Of a stretch of 64,000 nt of DNA, positions 1 through 8,808 are shown in pieces. The notes beneath the pieces were generated by a model, which did no database searches, was not told the DNA's origin, and saw only the letters and a program-made list of their open reading frames with translations. This stretch comes from Deltaproteobacteria bacterium. Its GTDB lineage: Bacteria; Myxococcota; Myxococcia; Myxococcales; SZAS-1. Made by a program: the position numbers and the translations under genes. The stretch lies in NCBI GenBank assembly GCA_018266075.1, contig JAFEBB010000019.1:53005-117004 (forward strand), given 5' to 3'. The stretch's first letter is position 1, and each line of letters begins with the position of its first letter.

Positions 1-425
1 AAGTTCACCGCGCCCTTGTCCATGTGCTCGGTGAGCCGCTGGGGCACGGCGAGCAGCAGGTGGCGGCGCTCGCGGAGCTCGTTCTCCTGGGCCTGCATCG
101 CCCCGCCGGGGAGGATCTCCGTGACCTTGAACGGCCGCCCGTGGGCGAGCTGGTCGAAGTGCTCGTGGATCTCGGCGATGCGCTGCTTGGTGCGCGCCAG
201 CACCAGGGCGCGGGTGCCGGCGAGGTGGCCCAGGCGCTCGATGAGGCCGATGAGGAAGGCGGTGGTGCGGCCCGAGCCCGGCGCCGAGACGGCGACGATG
301 TCCCGCCCCAGCAATGCCGGGGGGATGACCTTCATCTGCAGCGGCGTGGGAAGGCCGAGCTTCGCGCGCGCGATGTTGGTCATCGTGTCGCGGGTCAGAC
401 CCAGCGAAGCAAACCCCTCGCTCAA
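1..425 (-). CDS. DEAD-box RNA helicase-like protein, C-terminus outside window
   Basis: The N-terminal 141 codons of a DEAD-box fold are seen. The start is TTG, with GGGAG seven bases upstream. The Q-motif region is recognisable (FASLGL, then GLPTPLQ ending at Q30, then IPPALLGRDIVA). The nucleotide motifs are altered: motif I is SAPGSGRTT (residues 47-55), with Arg53 where the family has the catalytic Lys. Motif Ia reads LARTKQR instead of PTRELA, and Ib reads AVPQR instead of TPGR. The GG motif (107-108) is kept. Family members remodel RNA using ATP; this one may bind RNA without normal ATPase activity, which is an inference. The DEAD motif itself and the second RecA domain lie beyond the left edge. 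Confidence 0.8.
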   Translation of the reverse strand, partial: MSEGFASLGLTRDTMTNIARAKLGLPTPLQMKVIPPALLGRDIVAVSAPGSGRTTAFLIGLIERLGHLAGTRALVLARTKQRIAEIHEHFDQLAHGRPFKVTEILPGGAMQAQENELRERRHLLLAVPQRLTEHMDKGAVN

Positions 426-583
426 GACTGCACTCCCTCGGAACAAGTGTACTTCTCGGGGGCGAGATTCTCCCCCACATGCGGCCGAGGCACAAAGGAA
501 TTCCACTCGCGGCCGGAGGGTGGATCGGGGGCCAGGCTTTCCCTGCGTCGGTTCGGGGCGCGCGCGTGCTTGGGGAACGGTAC

Positions 584-607
584 CGGTGATCGGTGTGCGG
601 TGATCGG
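584..607. repeat. 10-bp direct repeat upstream of the helicase-like gene
   Basis: CGGTGATCGG occurs at 584-593 and again at 598-607, fourteen bases apart. It lies in the 197-bp gap between the helicase-like gene (start 425) and greB (stop 623). The gap shows no gene. The pair could be a binding site for a regulator of the helicase-like gene, but nothing else supports that. Confidence 0.3.
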
Positions 608-622
608 CGCGGGATCAGCCCG

Positions 623-1120
623 CTAACGCCACACCACGCGCACGATGCTCAGCTCTTCTTCCCCGCTCGGCTTCTGCACCACCACCCAATCGCCCACCTT
701 CCGCCGCAGGAGCGCGCGCCCCAATGGGCTCTGCCAGCTCACCTTGCCCGCCGCCGCGTCCACCTCGTCCACGCCGACGATCTGGTAGGTCTTCTCGCGG
801 CCGTCCTCGCCTTCCACGGTCACGGTCGCGCCGAACAGGACCACCTTGCCCTTCTGCGTCTTGGGGTCCACGACCTGGATCTTGTCGAGCCGCTTGTTCA
901 GCCACTGCAGCCGCGAGTCGATCTGGCGAAGCTTGCGCTTGCCGTAGATGTACTCGGCGTTCTCGCTGCGATCCCCGTGCGCCGCTGCCGTGGCCACCTC
1001 GTCCACGATCTTCGGACGCTCCACCGTGAGCAGCCGCTCCTGCTCGTCGATGAGCTTCTGGTAGCCCGCAGGCGTGATGTAGTTCGGCCCCTGCGGCCGC
1101 GGCTCCTCGTCGTCGCTCAT
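623..1120 (-). CDS. greB: Transcription elongation factor GreB
   Basis: This 165-aa protein has the normal GreA/GreB length and layout. The N-terminal coiled coil (residues about 15-85) carries the acidic tip (GDRSENAEY) that reaches into the RNA polymerase secondary channel and drives cleavage of backtracked RNA. A C-terminal FKBP-like domain (about 90-165) includes the family stretch ending SPLGRALLRRKVGD. The ITPAGYQKL start and the KRLDKIQVV region are closer to GreB than GreA. The gene begins three bases after the stop of the S66 peptidase gene, so the two are probably cotranscribed. Confidence 0.93.
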   Translation of the reverse strand: MSDDEEPRPQGPNYITPAGYQKLIDEQERLLTVERPKIVDEVATAAAHGDRSENAEYIYGKRKLRQIDSRLQWLNKRLDKIQVVDPKTQKGKVVLFGATVTVEGEDGREKTYQIVGVDEVDAAAGKVSWQSPLGRALLRRKVGDWVVVQKPSGEEELSIVRVVWR

Positions 1121-1123
1121 GGG

Positions 1124-2044
1124 CTAGCGCGTGGGCGCTTCGTCGAGCGCGAAGGTCTTGGCGTCGGCGTCGAGCGTGGCCGAGATGCCCAGCGGCAAGA
1201 TCGCGCTCGAGCGGTAGTGCCCGAACTCCGTCATCTTCAGCACCGGCACCGGGCGACCCTCGAGCGCGAACTGCACGAACTCGTCCTGGGCGTGCCCACG
1301 CTCCTCCTGCTCGATGCCCTCCAGGTGCCCCACCGCCATGCCCGCAATCCTCGACAGGTGCCCGCTGATGCGCAGGTGGTTGAGCATGTGCCCGAGGTCC
1401 TCGAGGTCCTCGTGCAGCTCTTCCCAGGCGAGGATCGCGCCGTCGAAGCTGGGCAGGAACGGCGTGCCGATGAGCCCGCGCAGCGTGAACAGGTTCGACG
1501 CGATGAGCTTTCCCGTCGCGCGCCCCGGCATCCACGACGCGCGCTCGCCCTCGTCGGGGATCGGGCCGGCCTCGGGCTTCAAGAACGTGCGCGAGAAGTG
1601 CGCCTGCGTGGCCTTGCGCGCCTTCGAGAGGCCCCACATCACGTTCTCGCCCAGATAGGTGACGAGGTCCGCCTTGGCGTTTGCGGCGAGCAGCAGCGCG
1701 GCGATGTCCGAGCTGCCCATGATCACCTTGGGATCGCGGGCGAAGTCGGAGAAGTCGAGCAGCGGGAGGATCTCCGCGGTCGTGGAGCCGCCGATGAGGC
1801 CGAACAGCCCGCGCACGTTCGGATCGCGGATGAGGGCCATGACGTCGTCGGCGCGCTCGCCCCGCGGACGGCACGAGTAGCCGGGCGTGCCCGTCACGCT
1901 CTTGCCGAGCACGACCTTGAGGCCAAAGCCCTCGAGGAACTTCACGCCCTGCTTGGTGGGCTCGAGGCCCCAGCGGCCGGTGCCCGCCGAGGCGAAGACG
2001 GCCACCGTGTCGCCGGCCTTGAGACGAGGAGGAACGAGCGCCAT
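1124..2044 (-). CDS. S66-family LD-carboxypeptidase / MccF-like serine peptidase
   Basis: This 306-aa protein is of typical S66 length. Family members cleave L,D-peptide bonds of murein tetrapeptides (LdcA) or deacylate microcin C-type compounds (MccF). The catalytic triad can be placed: the GSSD nucleophile motif gives Ser112, FDGAILAWEELHE gives Glu208 or Glu209, and FGHYRS gives His276. No signal peptide is visible, as expected for the cytoplasmic recycling enzyme. It is the first gene of a two-gene unit with greB and is divergent from cstA across about 130 bp. LdcA and MccF cannot be told apart from this view. Confidence 0.88.
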   Translation of the reverse strand: MALVPPRLKAGDTVAVFASAGTGRWGLEPTKQGVKFLEGFGLKVVLGKSVTGTPGYSCRPRGERADDVMALIRDPNVRGLFGLIGGSTTAEILPLLDFSDFARDPKVIMGSSDIAALLLAANAKADLVTYLGENVMWGLSKARKATQAHFSRTFLKPEAGPIPDEGERASWMPGRATGKLIASNLFTLRGLIGTPFLPSFDGAILAWEELHEDLEDLGHMLNHLRISGHLSRIAGMAVGHLEGIEQEERGHAQDEFVQFALEGRPVPVLKMTEFGHYRSSAILPLGISATLDADAKTFALDEAPTR

Positions 2045-2174
2045 GCGCGGAAGGTAACACGCGGCTTCTGGCGTGCAGGCGAATTGGCGACCGCACGCTT
2101 TCCGCGGCGTCTTGAAGCTCGCTCTCGTGCGGAGTCGATTGGCCGCTCGGGGACCCGGCGCTATCGTGGGCCCG

Positions 2175-3980
2175 ATGTGGCCCGCGCGCGCCTTGCCCTA
2201 CATGCTCTTCGCGCTCTGCGCGATGCTCGTCGCGTACCGGTACTACTCGGCGTTCATCGCGGCCAAGATCTTCGCGCTCGATCCCGCCGCGCCCACGCCC
2301 GCGCACCGCCTCAACGACGGCCAGAACTACCACCCGACGAAGAAGTGGGTGCTCTTCGGCCACCACTTCGCGGCCATCGCCGGCGCGGGCCCGCTCATCG
2401 GCCCGGTGCTCGCGGCCCAGTTCGGATTTCTGCCGGGCCTGCTGTGGATCGTGGTGGGCGTGTGCCTCGCCGGCGCGGTGCACGACTTCGTGGTGCTCTG
2501 CTCCAGCGTGCGGCGCGACGGCAAGTCGCTCGCGGAGATCGCGCGCACCGAGGTCTCGCCGCTCACCGGCGCCGTGGCGATGGTGGCGATCCTCTTCGTC
2601 GTGGTGATCGCGCTCGCCGGACTCGGGATGGTCGTCGTGAACGCGCTCGCGGAGAGCCCGTGGGGCACGTTCACCATTGCGATGTCCATTCCGCTCGCGC
2701 TCTTCATGGCGCTGTGGATGTACCGGCTCCGGCCCGGGCGAATCGCCGAAGCCAGCGCGATCGGCGTCGCGGGGCTGCTCATCGCCGTCGTGGTGGGCGG
2801 CAACCTCGAGGGCACCGCGCTCGGCGCCGCGCTCACGCTCTCCAAGGGCCAGATCCTCTTCGCCATGGCCGCGTACGGGCTCATCGCCAGCGTGCTGCCG
2901 GTGTGGCTCCTGCTCTGCCCGCGCGACTACCTCTCGAGCTACTTGAAGATCGGCACCATCGGCGCGCTGGTCCTCAGCGTGCTGCTCGTGAACCCCACCC
3001 TGCACGCGCCGGCCATCTCCGCGTTCGTCGCCGGCGGCGGGCCGCTGGTGAAGGGCAAGGTCTTCCCCTTCGTGTTCATCACCATCGCGTGCGGCGCCAT
3101 CAGCGGCTTCCACGCGCTGGTCTCGAGCGGCACCACGCCCAAGATGCTCGACAAGGAGCCCGAGGCCCGCATCATCGGCTTCGGCGGCATGCTCATGGAG
3201 GGCCTGGTCGGCGTGTGCGCGCTGCTCTGCGCCGCCTCGCTCGAGCAGGGCGACTACTACGGCATCAACGCGCCACAAGCGCTCGCGCAGCTCGGGCTCA
3301 CCGACGAGCACCTCCAGCTCATGGCCCAGGCCGTGGGCGAGGCCACGCTGAAGGGGCGGACCGGCGGCGGCGTCTCGCTGGCCCTGGGCATGACCCAGAT
3401 CTTCAGCGGCCTGCCCGGCCTCGCGGCGCTCGCGCGGTACGCGTACCACTTCTGCGTGATGTTCGAGGCGCTCTTCGTGCTCACCACCATCGACACCGGC
3501 ACGCGCGTGGGCCGCTTCCTGCTGCAGGAGCTCGCGGGACGGGTGTACGCGCCGGCGGGCCGTCCGGACTGGGTGCCGGGCGCGATCGGCGCGAGCGCGA
3601 TCATCGTCGGCGGGTGGACGGCGTTCATCCAAACCGGCAGCGTGTCGACGATCTGGCCCATGTTCGGCATCGCCAACCAGCTATTGGCAGTGATAGCGCT
3701 GAGTGTGGGGACCGCCGTGATCTTGAACATGGGCCATCGCCGCTACGCGTGGGTGACGCTCGCGCCGCTGCTCTTCCTGGCGGGCGTGACGCTCACCGCT
3801 GGCGTGGAGTCCATCAACGGGACGTTCCTGCCCCTCGCCGCCACCAAGCCCATGCAGGGCTACCTCGACGCCGCCCTCACCGCCGCGCTGATGCTGGCGG
3901 TGGTGATCATCCTCGCCGACTCCGCGCGCCGCTGGGTGCGCGTGGCCCGCGCGCAGCCCGCGCGCGCGCAGCCCGCCTGA
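2175..3980 (+). CDS. cstA: CstA-family carbon starvation / pyruvate transporter
   Basis: This 601-aa polytopic membrane protein belongs to the CstA family, which imports pyruvate or peptides. Family blocks are clear: YRYYSAFIAAKI, the HRLNDGQNYHPT region, FGHHFAAIAGAGPLIGPV and GVCLAGAVHDF near the N-terminus, and FHALVSSGTTPKM in the middle. At least a dozen hydrophobic segments follow. An in-frame ATG at 2073 would add 34 residues rich in Arg that do not resemble the family, so I chose the ATG at 2175. It is shorter than E. coli CstA (about 700 aa), lacking C-terminal length, as in other short family members. It ends five bases before the next gene. Confidence 0.92.
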   Translation: MWPARALPYMLFALCAMLVAYRYYSAFIAAKIFALDPAAPTPAHRLNDGQNYHPTKKWVLFGHHFAAIAGAGPLIGPVLAAQFGFLPGLLWIVVGVCLAGAVHDFVVLCSSVRRDGKSLAEIARTEVSPLTGAVAMVAILFVVVIALAGLGMVVVNALAESPWGTFTIAMSIPLALFMALWMYRLRPGRIAEASAIGVAGLLIAVVVGGNLEGTALGAALTLSKGQILFAMAAYGLIASVLPVWLLLCPRDYLSSYLKIGTIGALVLSVLLVNPTLHAPAISAFVAGGGPLVKGKVFPFVFITIACGAISGFHALVSSGTTPKMLDKEPEARIIGFGGMLMEGLVGVCALLCAASLEQGDYYGINAPQALAQLGLTDEHLQLMAQAVGEATLKGRTGGGVSLALGMTQIFSGLPGLAALARYAYHFCVMFEALFVLTTIDTGTRVGRFLLQELAGRVYAPAGRPDWVPGAIGASAIIVGGWTAFIQTGSVSTIWPMFGIANQLLAVIALSVGTAVILNMGHRRYAWVTLAPLLFLAGVTLTAGVESINGTFLPLAATKPMQGYLDAALTAALMLAVVIILADSARRWVRVARAQPARAQPA

Positions 3981-3985
3981 ACGCC

Positions 3986-5902
3986 ATGGACGACGCGAGC
4001 GAACTCGAGCCCGCCGACGTCCTGGCCCAGGCCACCCGCCTGCCGCGCTCGCTCTGCGCCTTCGTGCTGCGGCTCACCGGCTACGACCAGACCGCCAGCC
4101 GCACCGTGCTGGATCGCGTGCTCACCGAGATCCCGAGCTGGTCGCGCTTGCCGCAGGGCGTGCTCTGGAAGCAGGTGCAGACACTGGTCGCGCACTCGCC
4201 ATCGGCGCAGGCGCATCCGTCCGAGGACGTGGACCTCGACGTCGACGTGGACCTGGATGACGACGCGTCGCCGCCGCCCATCGCCTCCGCCGCCGACGCG
4301 CTCTTCGACGACGAGGTCATCGATCCCGAGTCACCCTTCGAGGCCGCACGCGCGCGCGCCGTGACCGCTGCCGAGGCGGTGATCGCCGCCGGCCGCTACG
4401 AGCTGCGGAGCAACGAGCCGCTCAAGGACGTACCCGCCGCGTGCCCGGCGTGCCTGAGCGTGCGCAACACCTTCCCCGGCGAGTCGCCGCGCAGCTGCCC
4501 CACCTGCGGCGGGCCGATGATCCTCACCTTCTTCGCCGGCGAAGAGGCCGACAGCTCGCGCGCGGTGTACTGCGAGGCCTTCAACGCGCGCACGATCGAA
4601 GAGGTCCGCAAGAACATCGACGCCGGCTTCGACCCCGCGCTGCTCGGGCCGGTGGAGGAGCGCGAGGGCACGCTCGAGCACGAGCAGGAGGAGCCCACCC
4701 GCGAGATCCAGCGGCCCAAGCTGCCCGAGCTGGAGCTGCCTGGCGATCTGAACCTCGACCTGCCCACCCAACAGGTGGCCAGGCCGTCGACGCCGGAGGA
4801 CGACTTCGACGCCGTGCTCCGGTCGCTGGGTGAGCTCGACAAGCCGAACGAGCCGCCCGCCGACGATCTCTTCGCCATGCCGCTGGAGATCCCCGGCGAT
4901 CCGCTGCCGCCCATTCCCGGCGTGGAGGAGCTGCCGACGTCCACGTCGCTGCCGCCGCCGCTGCTCGCGCTCGACGAGGTGCAGCCCGCGAACGAGCTGG
5001 AGCGCGCGGTGCTCGAGGCCGACGACTGGCGGCAACCGCTCCTCGGCGTTCCCTTCGAGCTCGACGCCCTGGTGGCGGTGCGCAAGCGCGCGGCGCTCGA
5101 TGCCGAGCGCGAGCTGGCCGCGGGTGTGCCGCGCCGGGTGAAGGCCGGCGAGGCCGACTGGGAGCGCTCGCAGGGCGATTGTCCGACCTGCCTGCAGAGC
5201 TGGATCTTCCCCGGCGGCGCGCGCATTGAAGGTTGCCCCACCTGCGCCACGACGCTGGTGCGCCACGCGGCGCTCGTCGGCGAGGTGGACGAGGCCGCGC
5301 TCTCCTATGCGTCGGCCTACAACGAGGCGGTGCTCGCCGGCCTGCGCGGCCAGAACCCGCGCTTCGCGTGGCACCTGCTCTCCGAGGCGCCGGGCTCCAT
5401 CGCCGGGCGGCTCTCGGCGCAGAGCGGCGTGGCCGTGCCGCTCGCGGGCCTGGCCTACGACGTCTCCAGCGGCGACGAATCCGCGACGCTCGAGCTGCTC
5501 GGGTGGCTGCGCGGTCGCGTGACGGCCGACGGCAAGTCCGACGCGGAGCTGCTCGAGGCCGCGCAGAACGCGCTCGCGGAGATCGGCGCCGAGCCCGACA
5601 CCAACGAGGTCAATGGCCGCCACCACGCCGAGCGGCTCCTGCAAGAGGGCCAGCTGGTGATGCACGTACCCGACGGCGAGTTCCAGGTGTGTCCGAGCTG
5701 CCTGAAGCGCTGGCCAGCAACCGACGGGCTGGTGGGCGCGTGTCCGCAGTGCGGCGGGCCGATGATCGCCGAGCGCCCGCTGGGCGACGACGCCGACGAG
5801 ACCCAGCGCGCGGTGCTCGCGGCGCTCAACGCCCGCATGGTCAAGCAGATCCGTGCCCAGCTCGCGCCGGACTTCGATCCTGCGAACGTGCAGAACGAGT
5901 GA
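3986..5902 (+). CDS. Acidic protein with three zinc-ribbon repeats, function unknown
   Basis: A 638-aa soluble protein with no recognised family. It contains three copies of a module with two CxxC knuckles about 20 residues apart: CPACLSVRNTFPG..CPTCGGP, CPTCLQSWIFPGG..CPTCATT and CPSCLKRWPATDG..CPQCGGP. Each is followed by a short helical stretch (for example RAVYCEAFNARTIEEVRKN and RAVLAALNARMVKQIRAQ), so the repeat unit is ribbon plus helix. Between ribbons 1 and 2 lies a Pro/Glu/Asp-rich linker. An Asp-rich run (DLDVDVDLDDD) sits near residue 80. The start lies five bases after the cstA stop, so translation is probably coupled; a role with CstA is only suggested by position. Confidence 0.85.
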   Translation: MDDASELEPADVLAQATRLPRSLCAFVLRLTGYDQTASRTVLDRVLTEIPSWSRLPQGVLWKQVQTLVAHSPSAQAHPSEDVDLDVDVDLDDDASPPPIASAADALFDDEVIDPESPFEAARARAVTAAEAVIAAGRYELRSNEPLKDVPAACPACLSVRNTFPGESPRSCPTCGGPMILTFFAGEEADSSRAVYCEAFNARTIEEVRKNIDAGFDPALLGPVEEREGTLEHEQEEPTREIQRPKLPELELPGDLNLDLPTQQVARPSTPEDDFDAVLRSLGELDKPNEPPADDLFAMPLEIPGDPLPPIPGVEELPTSTSLPPPLLALDEVQPANELERAVLEADDWRQPLLGVPFELDALVAVRKRAALDAERELAAGVPRRVKAGEADWERSQGDCPTCLQSWIFPGGARIEGCPTCATTLVRHAALVGEVDEAALSYASAYNEAVLAGLRGQNPRFAWHLLSEAPGSIAGRLSAQSGVAVPLAGLAYDVSSGDESATLELLGWLRGRVTADGKSDAELLEAAQNALAEIGAEPDTNEVNGRHHAERLLQEGQLVMHVPDGEFQVCPSCLKRWPATDGLVGACPQCGGPMIAERPLGDDADETQRAVLAALNARMVKQIRAQLAPDFDPANVQNE

Positions 5903-6580
5903 TCAGCGCGCCAGCCGCTGCACGCCCTGCTCGGACGCGACCAGCACCACATCCGCGCGCTTCACGAAGAGGCCCACCTCCACCACGCCGGGAATGCCGC
6001 GCAGCTGGGCCTCCAGCGCGCCCGGATCCGGGATCACCCCGGCCTTCAGGTCGTAGATGAAGTTGCCGGAGTCGGTGCGGAAGACCGCGCCGTTCTTCTC
6101 GCGCCAGGTGGGCGTGCCGTACCTGGCCAGCGCCGCCGCGGTGGCGCCGCGTCCGAAGGGCAGCACCTCCACCGGCACCGCCCACTTCTCGCCGAGCAGC
6201 TTCGAGCGCTTGCTGGCGTCGACGATGATCACGTTCTTCTTCGCCGCGGCGTTCACGATCTTCTCGCGGGTGTGCGCGCCGCCGCCGCCCTTGATGAGGT
6301 CGAGCGCGTCGCTCACTTCATCGGCGCCGTCCACGCAGACGTCGATCGCCCACGGGCCCACGTCATCGAGCAGCGGGATGCCCAGCGCTGCGGCCTGCGC
6401 TCGGGAGGCCTCCGACGTCGGCACCGCCTGGAAGCGCCGGCCGGCCCTCACCAGCGGGCCGACCAGGTCGATGAAGAGCTTCGAGGTGGAGCCTGTCCCC
6501 AGGCCGATCACGCCGTGCTCCGGGAGCTCCGCCAGCGCGGCCTGGGCTGCCGCGCGCTTCGCCTCGTCGAGGGTGGCCAT
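5903..6580 (-). CDS. rpiA: Ribose-5-phosphate isomerase A
   Basis: A 225-aa protein of normal RpiA length that interconverts ribose 5-phosphate and ribulose 5-phosphate in the pentose phosphate pathway. Diagnostic motifs are present: GLGTGSTSK near residue 26 (phosphate loop), VDGADEV (catalytic Asp pair), and KGGGGAHTREKIV, where the usual sequence is KGGGGALTREK, so His replaces Leu. Its TGA stop sits immediately beside the stop of the convergent zinc-ribbon gene. Confidence 0.96.
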   Translation of the reverse strand: MATLDEAKRAAAQAALAELPEHGVIGLGTGSTSKLFIDLVGPLVRAGRRFQAVPTSEASRAQAAALGIPLLDDVGPWAIDVCVDGADEVSDALDLIKGGGGAHTREKIVNAAAKKNVIIVDASKRSKLLGEKWAVPVEVLPFGRGATAAALARYGTPTWREKNGAVFRTDSGNFIYDLKAGVIPDPGALEAQLRGIPGVVEVGLFVKRADVVLVASEQGVQRLAR

Positions 6581-6586
6581 GCCCGC

Positions 6587-7492
6587 TCAGTACAACGGCA
6601 GGGCCGCCGGACGGAAGTAGTGGAGCACGGTGACGACCGCCAGCGGACCGCCGTCGTCGTCGGCGCGGTCGCGCAGGCTGTCGAAGCGAGCGAGCACCAC
6701 GAAGTCCTTGTTCGGCTCGAAGAACGGATCGGCCGCGTTCATCCTGCCCAGCGCCTGGCGACCGGTCTCCACGTCGTCGGTCGTCGTGCGCCGCTCGGTG
6801 ACGTGGTCGCGCTGCTTGGTGACGGTGCGATCCGTTCCGCTGGCCGGCCACTCGCGGTAGCCGTGGTTGGTGGTGGTGGTGTGAAGCGTGCCCGGGCCCA
6901 CGGCGGCGTAGACCACGTCGGAGCTGTGCGAGTACTCGTCGAGCTCCACGGTCACCGCGCCATCGCGCTTGCGCAGATCCGACACGCGCGCGCGCATCAT
7001 CACGTAGCGGCCCGCGTAGACCTCGGGCTGCTCCTGCGCGTCAGCGAGGCTGAAGATGGGAACCTGGTGCTGGTGGAGCAGGCCGAGGTCGCAGTCCACG
7101 TCGCCGCCGCGCGCGGCCACCAGGCGCGTGAGGAGCTCGCCCGCGTCGGTGCGGCTGCGCAGCTCGGCGTCCCAGGGACCGTCGAGGAGCGCGCGCAGCT
7201 CGGTGAAGTCGCCGCGGTCGATGCAGGCGCGCAGGAGCTGCCAGCCGCGATCGGGGTTGCGCGACTTGAGGCGGCGGGCCTCGATCTCGCAGTCGGCGGC
7301 GTGATCGAAGCGGTGGGCCTCGGCCTTGGCGTCGAAGTCGGTCGTGCTCGCCAGATCCGGCGCGGGCCGCTCGATCACGCGAATCGGCGTTCCGTTGGGC
7401 GGAACGGCGTCCCCTGAGCCCGTCGAGGGCGTCGTGGCGCAGGCCGCGAAGCCCAGGGCAGCGATGACGTTCAGCGCGCGAACCGGGCTCAC
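6587..7492 (-). CDS. Predicted lipoprotein, function unknown
   Basis: This 301-aa protein starts with a short hydrophobic leader ending GFAACATT, a plausible lipobox with Cys near residue 18. The GTG start overlaps the TGA of the upstream Cys-rich gene (GTGA), so the two are translationally coupled. The mature part has a mixed helical region with four Cys, then a segment (YAGRYVMMRARVSDLRKRDG) resembling an OB-fold-like strand set. A Thr/Arg-rich charged stretch sits at about 225-245. I recognise no family. It probably acts at the cell envelope, paired with the protein encoded just upstream. Confidence 0.75.
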   Translation of the reverse strand: MSPVRALNVIAALGFAACATTPSTGSGDAVPPNGTPIRVIERPAPDLASTTDFDAKAEAHRFDHAADCEIEARRLKSRNPDRGWQLLRACIDRGDFTELRALLDGPWDAELRSRTDAGELLTRLVAARGGDVDCDLGLLHQHQVPIFSLADAQEQPEVYAGRYVMMRARVSDLRKRDGAVTVELDEYSHSSDVVYAAVGPGTLHTTTTNHGYREWPASGTDRTVTKQRDHVTERRTTTDDVETGRQALGRMNAADPFFEPNKDFVVLARFDSLRDRADDDGGPLAVVTVLHYFRPAALPLY

Positions 7493-8103
7493 TTGGTCCT
7501 CCGGGGGCTGGGCGACTTCTCGGCGGGCGCAGCGGACACCAGCTCGGCGCACGCGGCGACGCACGCGTCTCCGCCGCAGCTCGCCGCGAATGAAGCTCCG
7601 GTCGCGGCCGCCACGCACGACGGCCCTGAACCCTGGCAGTGATGCTGAGCGAGGCACGCGCAGCACGAGGGCGCAGCGCTGGCGAGGCTCTGGGCCTGCG
7701 TGCGCGCTTCGACGAGGCTCCGGTAGCAAGCCGCGCCGTCGGCGGTGAAGTGGCCGGTGGCGTCGAGGACGGTGCCTTCTGCGGCGCAGCGCTGCACGGC
7801 GGCGTCGAAGCGGGAGAGGCAAGCCTTCTGGAGCGCAGGCGCGTCGGCGGGCTCGGCGTCCTTGAGCGCGCCGGCGCAGGTCTGTGGCCCGAGCGTGCGC
7901 AGGTGCTGGGCGTTGTCTGCGGCGCTGGCGCGCGCGCCGCCCTTGCCTTCGAAGACGCACTGCTCACCATCGGCGAGCGTCTTGGCCGTACACGCAAAGG
8001 CCGTCGGTGCATCGTCGACGCGCGGGGGATCGAAGAGCTTGCCCGACTCGGCCCATGCGGCCAGGGGCAGCAGCAGGAGCACCGCTCCAGCGAGGCGTCT
8101 CAT
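7489..8103 (-). CDS. Secreted cysteine-rich protein, function unknown
   Basis: A 204-aa protein with a clear signal peptide (MRRLAGAVLLLLPLAAWA, cut before ESGK). The start ATG at 8103 has GGAGG six bases upstream, so I reject a ten-residue N-terminal extension. The mature part has about 14 Cys, including a cluster (SCCACLAQHHCQGSGPSC) and a final GGDACVAAC, which suggests a disulfide-knitted periplasmic or surface protein. The gene overlaps the next lipoprotein gene by four bases. No family was recognised. Confidence 0.8.
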   Translation of the reverse strand: MRRLAGAVLLLLPLAAWAESGKLFDPPRVDDAPTAFACTAKTLADGEQCVFEGKGGARASAADNAQHLRTLGPQTCAGALKDAEPADAPALQKACLSRFDAAVQRCAAEGTVLDATGHFTADGAACYRSLVEARTQAQSLASAAPSCCACLAQHHCQGSGPSCVAAATGASFAASCGGDACVAACAELVSAAPAEKSPSPRRTK

Positions 8104-8234
8104 GGAATCCTCCGGCGAACGCACCACCCGCAAACCGCTTGGACGCCCGCTCGCTAGAGCTTATTCAAATGCGCACGCTCGCGTCGCTTCAGGTCTCCGA
8201 AGGCCCGAGGCGTCGCGCACTTGCGGAGGTATTC

Positions 8235-8654
8235 GTGGCCACCCTGTTCACCAAGATCATCAACGGCGAGATCCCCGGGCGCTTCGTGTGGAAGGACGAG
8301 CAGGCGGTGGCGTTCCTCACCATCCGGCCCATTCAGGATGGGCACACGCTCATCGTCCCGCGCGCGGAGATCGATCACTGGCTGGAGCTGCCGCCAGCGC
8401 TGGCCAGCCACGTGATGCACGTGTCGCAGGAGGTCGGGCGCGCGATCCAGAAGGCGTTCAATCCGACCAAGGTCGGGGTGGCGCTGGTGGGGCTCGAGGT
8501 GCCGCACTGTCACGTGCACCTGGTGCCGATGTGGAGCCCGAGCGATCTCGACTTCGCCAAGCAGCACGACGTCCCCGCCGCGCAACTCGACGCCGCCGCC
8601 GAGAAGATCCGCGTGGCCCTGCGCGCGATGGGGAAGCGCGAGGTCGCCGGTTGA
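8235..8654 (+). CDS. HIT-family nucleotide hydrolase
   Basis: This 139-aa protein has the histidine-triad motif PHCHVHLVP near residue 95, whose middle His attacks the alpha-phosphate of nucleotide conjugates (AMP-lysine, dinucleotide polyphosphates). The N-terminal FTKIINGEIPGRFVWKDE is the classic HIT opening. I chose the GTG at 8235 because GGAGG lies five bases upstream; longer reading would add an unlike Arg/Ala-rich stretch. The gene stands alone, divergent from the Cys-rich gene. Confidence 0.93.
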   Translation: MATLFTKIINGEIPGRFVWKDEQAVAFLTIRPIQDGHTLIVPRAEIDHWLELPPALASHVMHVSQEVGRAIQKAFNPTKVGVALVGLEVPHCHVHLVPMWSPSDLDFAKQHDVPAAQLDAAAEKIRVALRAMGKREVAG

Positions 8655-8660
8655 CGGCAC

Positions 8661-8673
8661 GGGCCTTCGGCCC
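8661..8673 (+). terminator. GC hairpin after the HIT gene
   Basis: GGGCC, loop TTC, GGCCC forms a perfect five-pair hairpin seven bases after the HIT stop. No T-run follows, so intrinsic termination would be weak; this is common in high-GC genomes. Confidence 0.35.
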
Positions 8674-8808
8674 TGCGGGCGGCGCTGCGCTCGATCGGAT
8701 CCGTGGATTCAAATCGGCGACTCGAGTCTGGCTTCTGGGAGAGGGCTGCTCCTCGGGATGACGAGTTCGAGGCTCTGTCGATCCGCCGGGTTGTTGGAGT
8801 TCTGTCAC

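Noticed and set aside
4331..5665. Long minus-strand frame opposite the zinc-ribbon gene
   Set aside because: Low-complexity Leu/Arg/Gln composition and no domain; the plus-strand frame has three zinc ribbons and a proper start.
593..5902. A very long open frame on the plus strand (1769 codons) covering greB, the S66 peptidase and cstA
   Set aside because: It is His/Arg/Ala-rich and shadowed by well-recognised genes on both strands. Only its last part, from ATG 3986, is a real protein.
8700..8730. Possible tRNA T-arm (GGATTCAAATCG) after the HIT gene
   Set aside because: The arm does not match a T-loop, and no acceptor or anticodon stem can be built around it.
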